NCBI GenBank assembly: GCA_021826565.1
Contig: JAKAZJ010000150.1
Location: 1-5,775, forward strand
DNA: 5,775 bases
Source of the DNA: Pseudomonadota bacterium
Lineage (GTDB): Bacteria; Pseudomonadota; Alphaproteobacteria; Acetobacterales; Acetobacteraceae
Reading direction: 5' to 3'
In this document: positions 5,690 to 5,775 of the stretch, piece after piece
Numbering within the stretch: position 1 is the stretch's first letter
Layout: each line of letters begins with the position of its first letter
Position numbers and translations under genes: made by a program
Notes under the pieces: model-generated
The model's database searches: none
Seen by the model: only the letters and a program-made list of their open reading frames with translations
Told to the model about the DNA's origin: nothing

Positions 5690-5775
5690 CTACACGCAAG
5701 CCGCCTTTCGGCCTCCGGCTGGCCCGAGCCACTCCGCAAACGTCGGCATCTCGACATCTCGGGATTGGACGGCGG
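5690..5775 (-). CDS. Possible C-terminal end of an upstream gene (partial)
   Basis: Twenty-seven codons open to the window edge end in a TAG at 5690-5692 and read AVQSRDVEMPTFAEWLGPAG before a short basic tail. I do not recognise the family. If real, it is a same-strand gene upstream of the nucleotidyltransferase, ending about 48 nt before operator 2, and could encode its regulator or partner. The opposite strand is also open here, so this could be chance. Confidence 0.25.
   Translation of the reverse strand, partial: AVQSRDVEMPTFAEWLGPAGGRKAACV

Noticed and set aside
5642..5775. Intrinsic terminator or attachment site at the right edge
   Set aside because: Only short 4-bp stems such as GCCG/CGGC occur, without a T run, and no direct repeat matching another part of the window was found.
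1..5775. CRISPR array, IS element or phage integrase
   Set aside because: No regularly spaced repeats, terminal inverted repeats with target duplication, or transposase/integrase motifs are seen on either strand.

Overview
The left 60% of the window (about 1-3565) is very GC-rich, about 70% by eye, with strong third-position GC. Every gene there is on the minus strand. Codon style and protein families suggest a high-GC alphaproteobacterium, possibly Rhodospirillales/Acetobacteraceae-like. This is an inference from composition and families, not a marker-based assignment.

Left block, read right to left along the minus strand: a small acyl-CoA dehydrogenase subunit (2387-3496), a larger acyl-CoA dehydrogenase subunit (1146-2375), an SDR oxidoreductase (291-1124), then the first 81 residues of an APC-family amino-acid/polyamine-type permease (1-245, cut by the window edge). 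Gaps are 11, 21 and 45 nt, and each gene has its own ribosome binding site, so this looks like one operon. The two dehydrogenases look like the two halves of a heteromeric enzyme of the FadE26/FadE27 type. The larger subunit carries the FAD-loop signatures and a candidate catalytic Glu. The smaller one has degenerate versions of the central motifs and no Glu-Gly-Thr catalytic segment. The substrate cannot be read from sequence. An alpha,beta-desaturation of a bulky or branched acyl-CoA is the best guess, and the SDR could oxidise a hydroxyl group in the same pathway.

Middle (about 3497-4201): no confident gene. It holds an unusual C-tract leader in front of the dehydrogenase operon (three C runs and a hairpin that can cover the G-rich ribosome binding site), a perfect 8-bp inverted repeat, and a run of nine Gs inside an uncertain small reading frame.

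Right block (4202-5775): GC drops to about 57%, suggesting different ancestry. It contains one clear gene on the minus strand, a 445-residue nucleotidyltransferase-fold protein of the GSU2403/NTP_transf_8 type with an intact G..D-x-D...D active-site pattern and a C-terminal DUF1488-like extension. Its promoter is unusually clear (TTGACC-N17-TTATAC). It lies between two copies of the same 30-bp palindrome, GTTATACGC-N12-GCGTATAAC, whose centres are exactly 56 bp apart. One copy covers the -10 and probable start site, and the other abuts the -35. This tightly controlled nucleotidyltransferase/DUF1488 gene is the most interesting item in the window. A possible gene tail (5690-5775) sits just upstream at the right edge.
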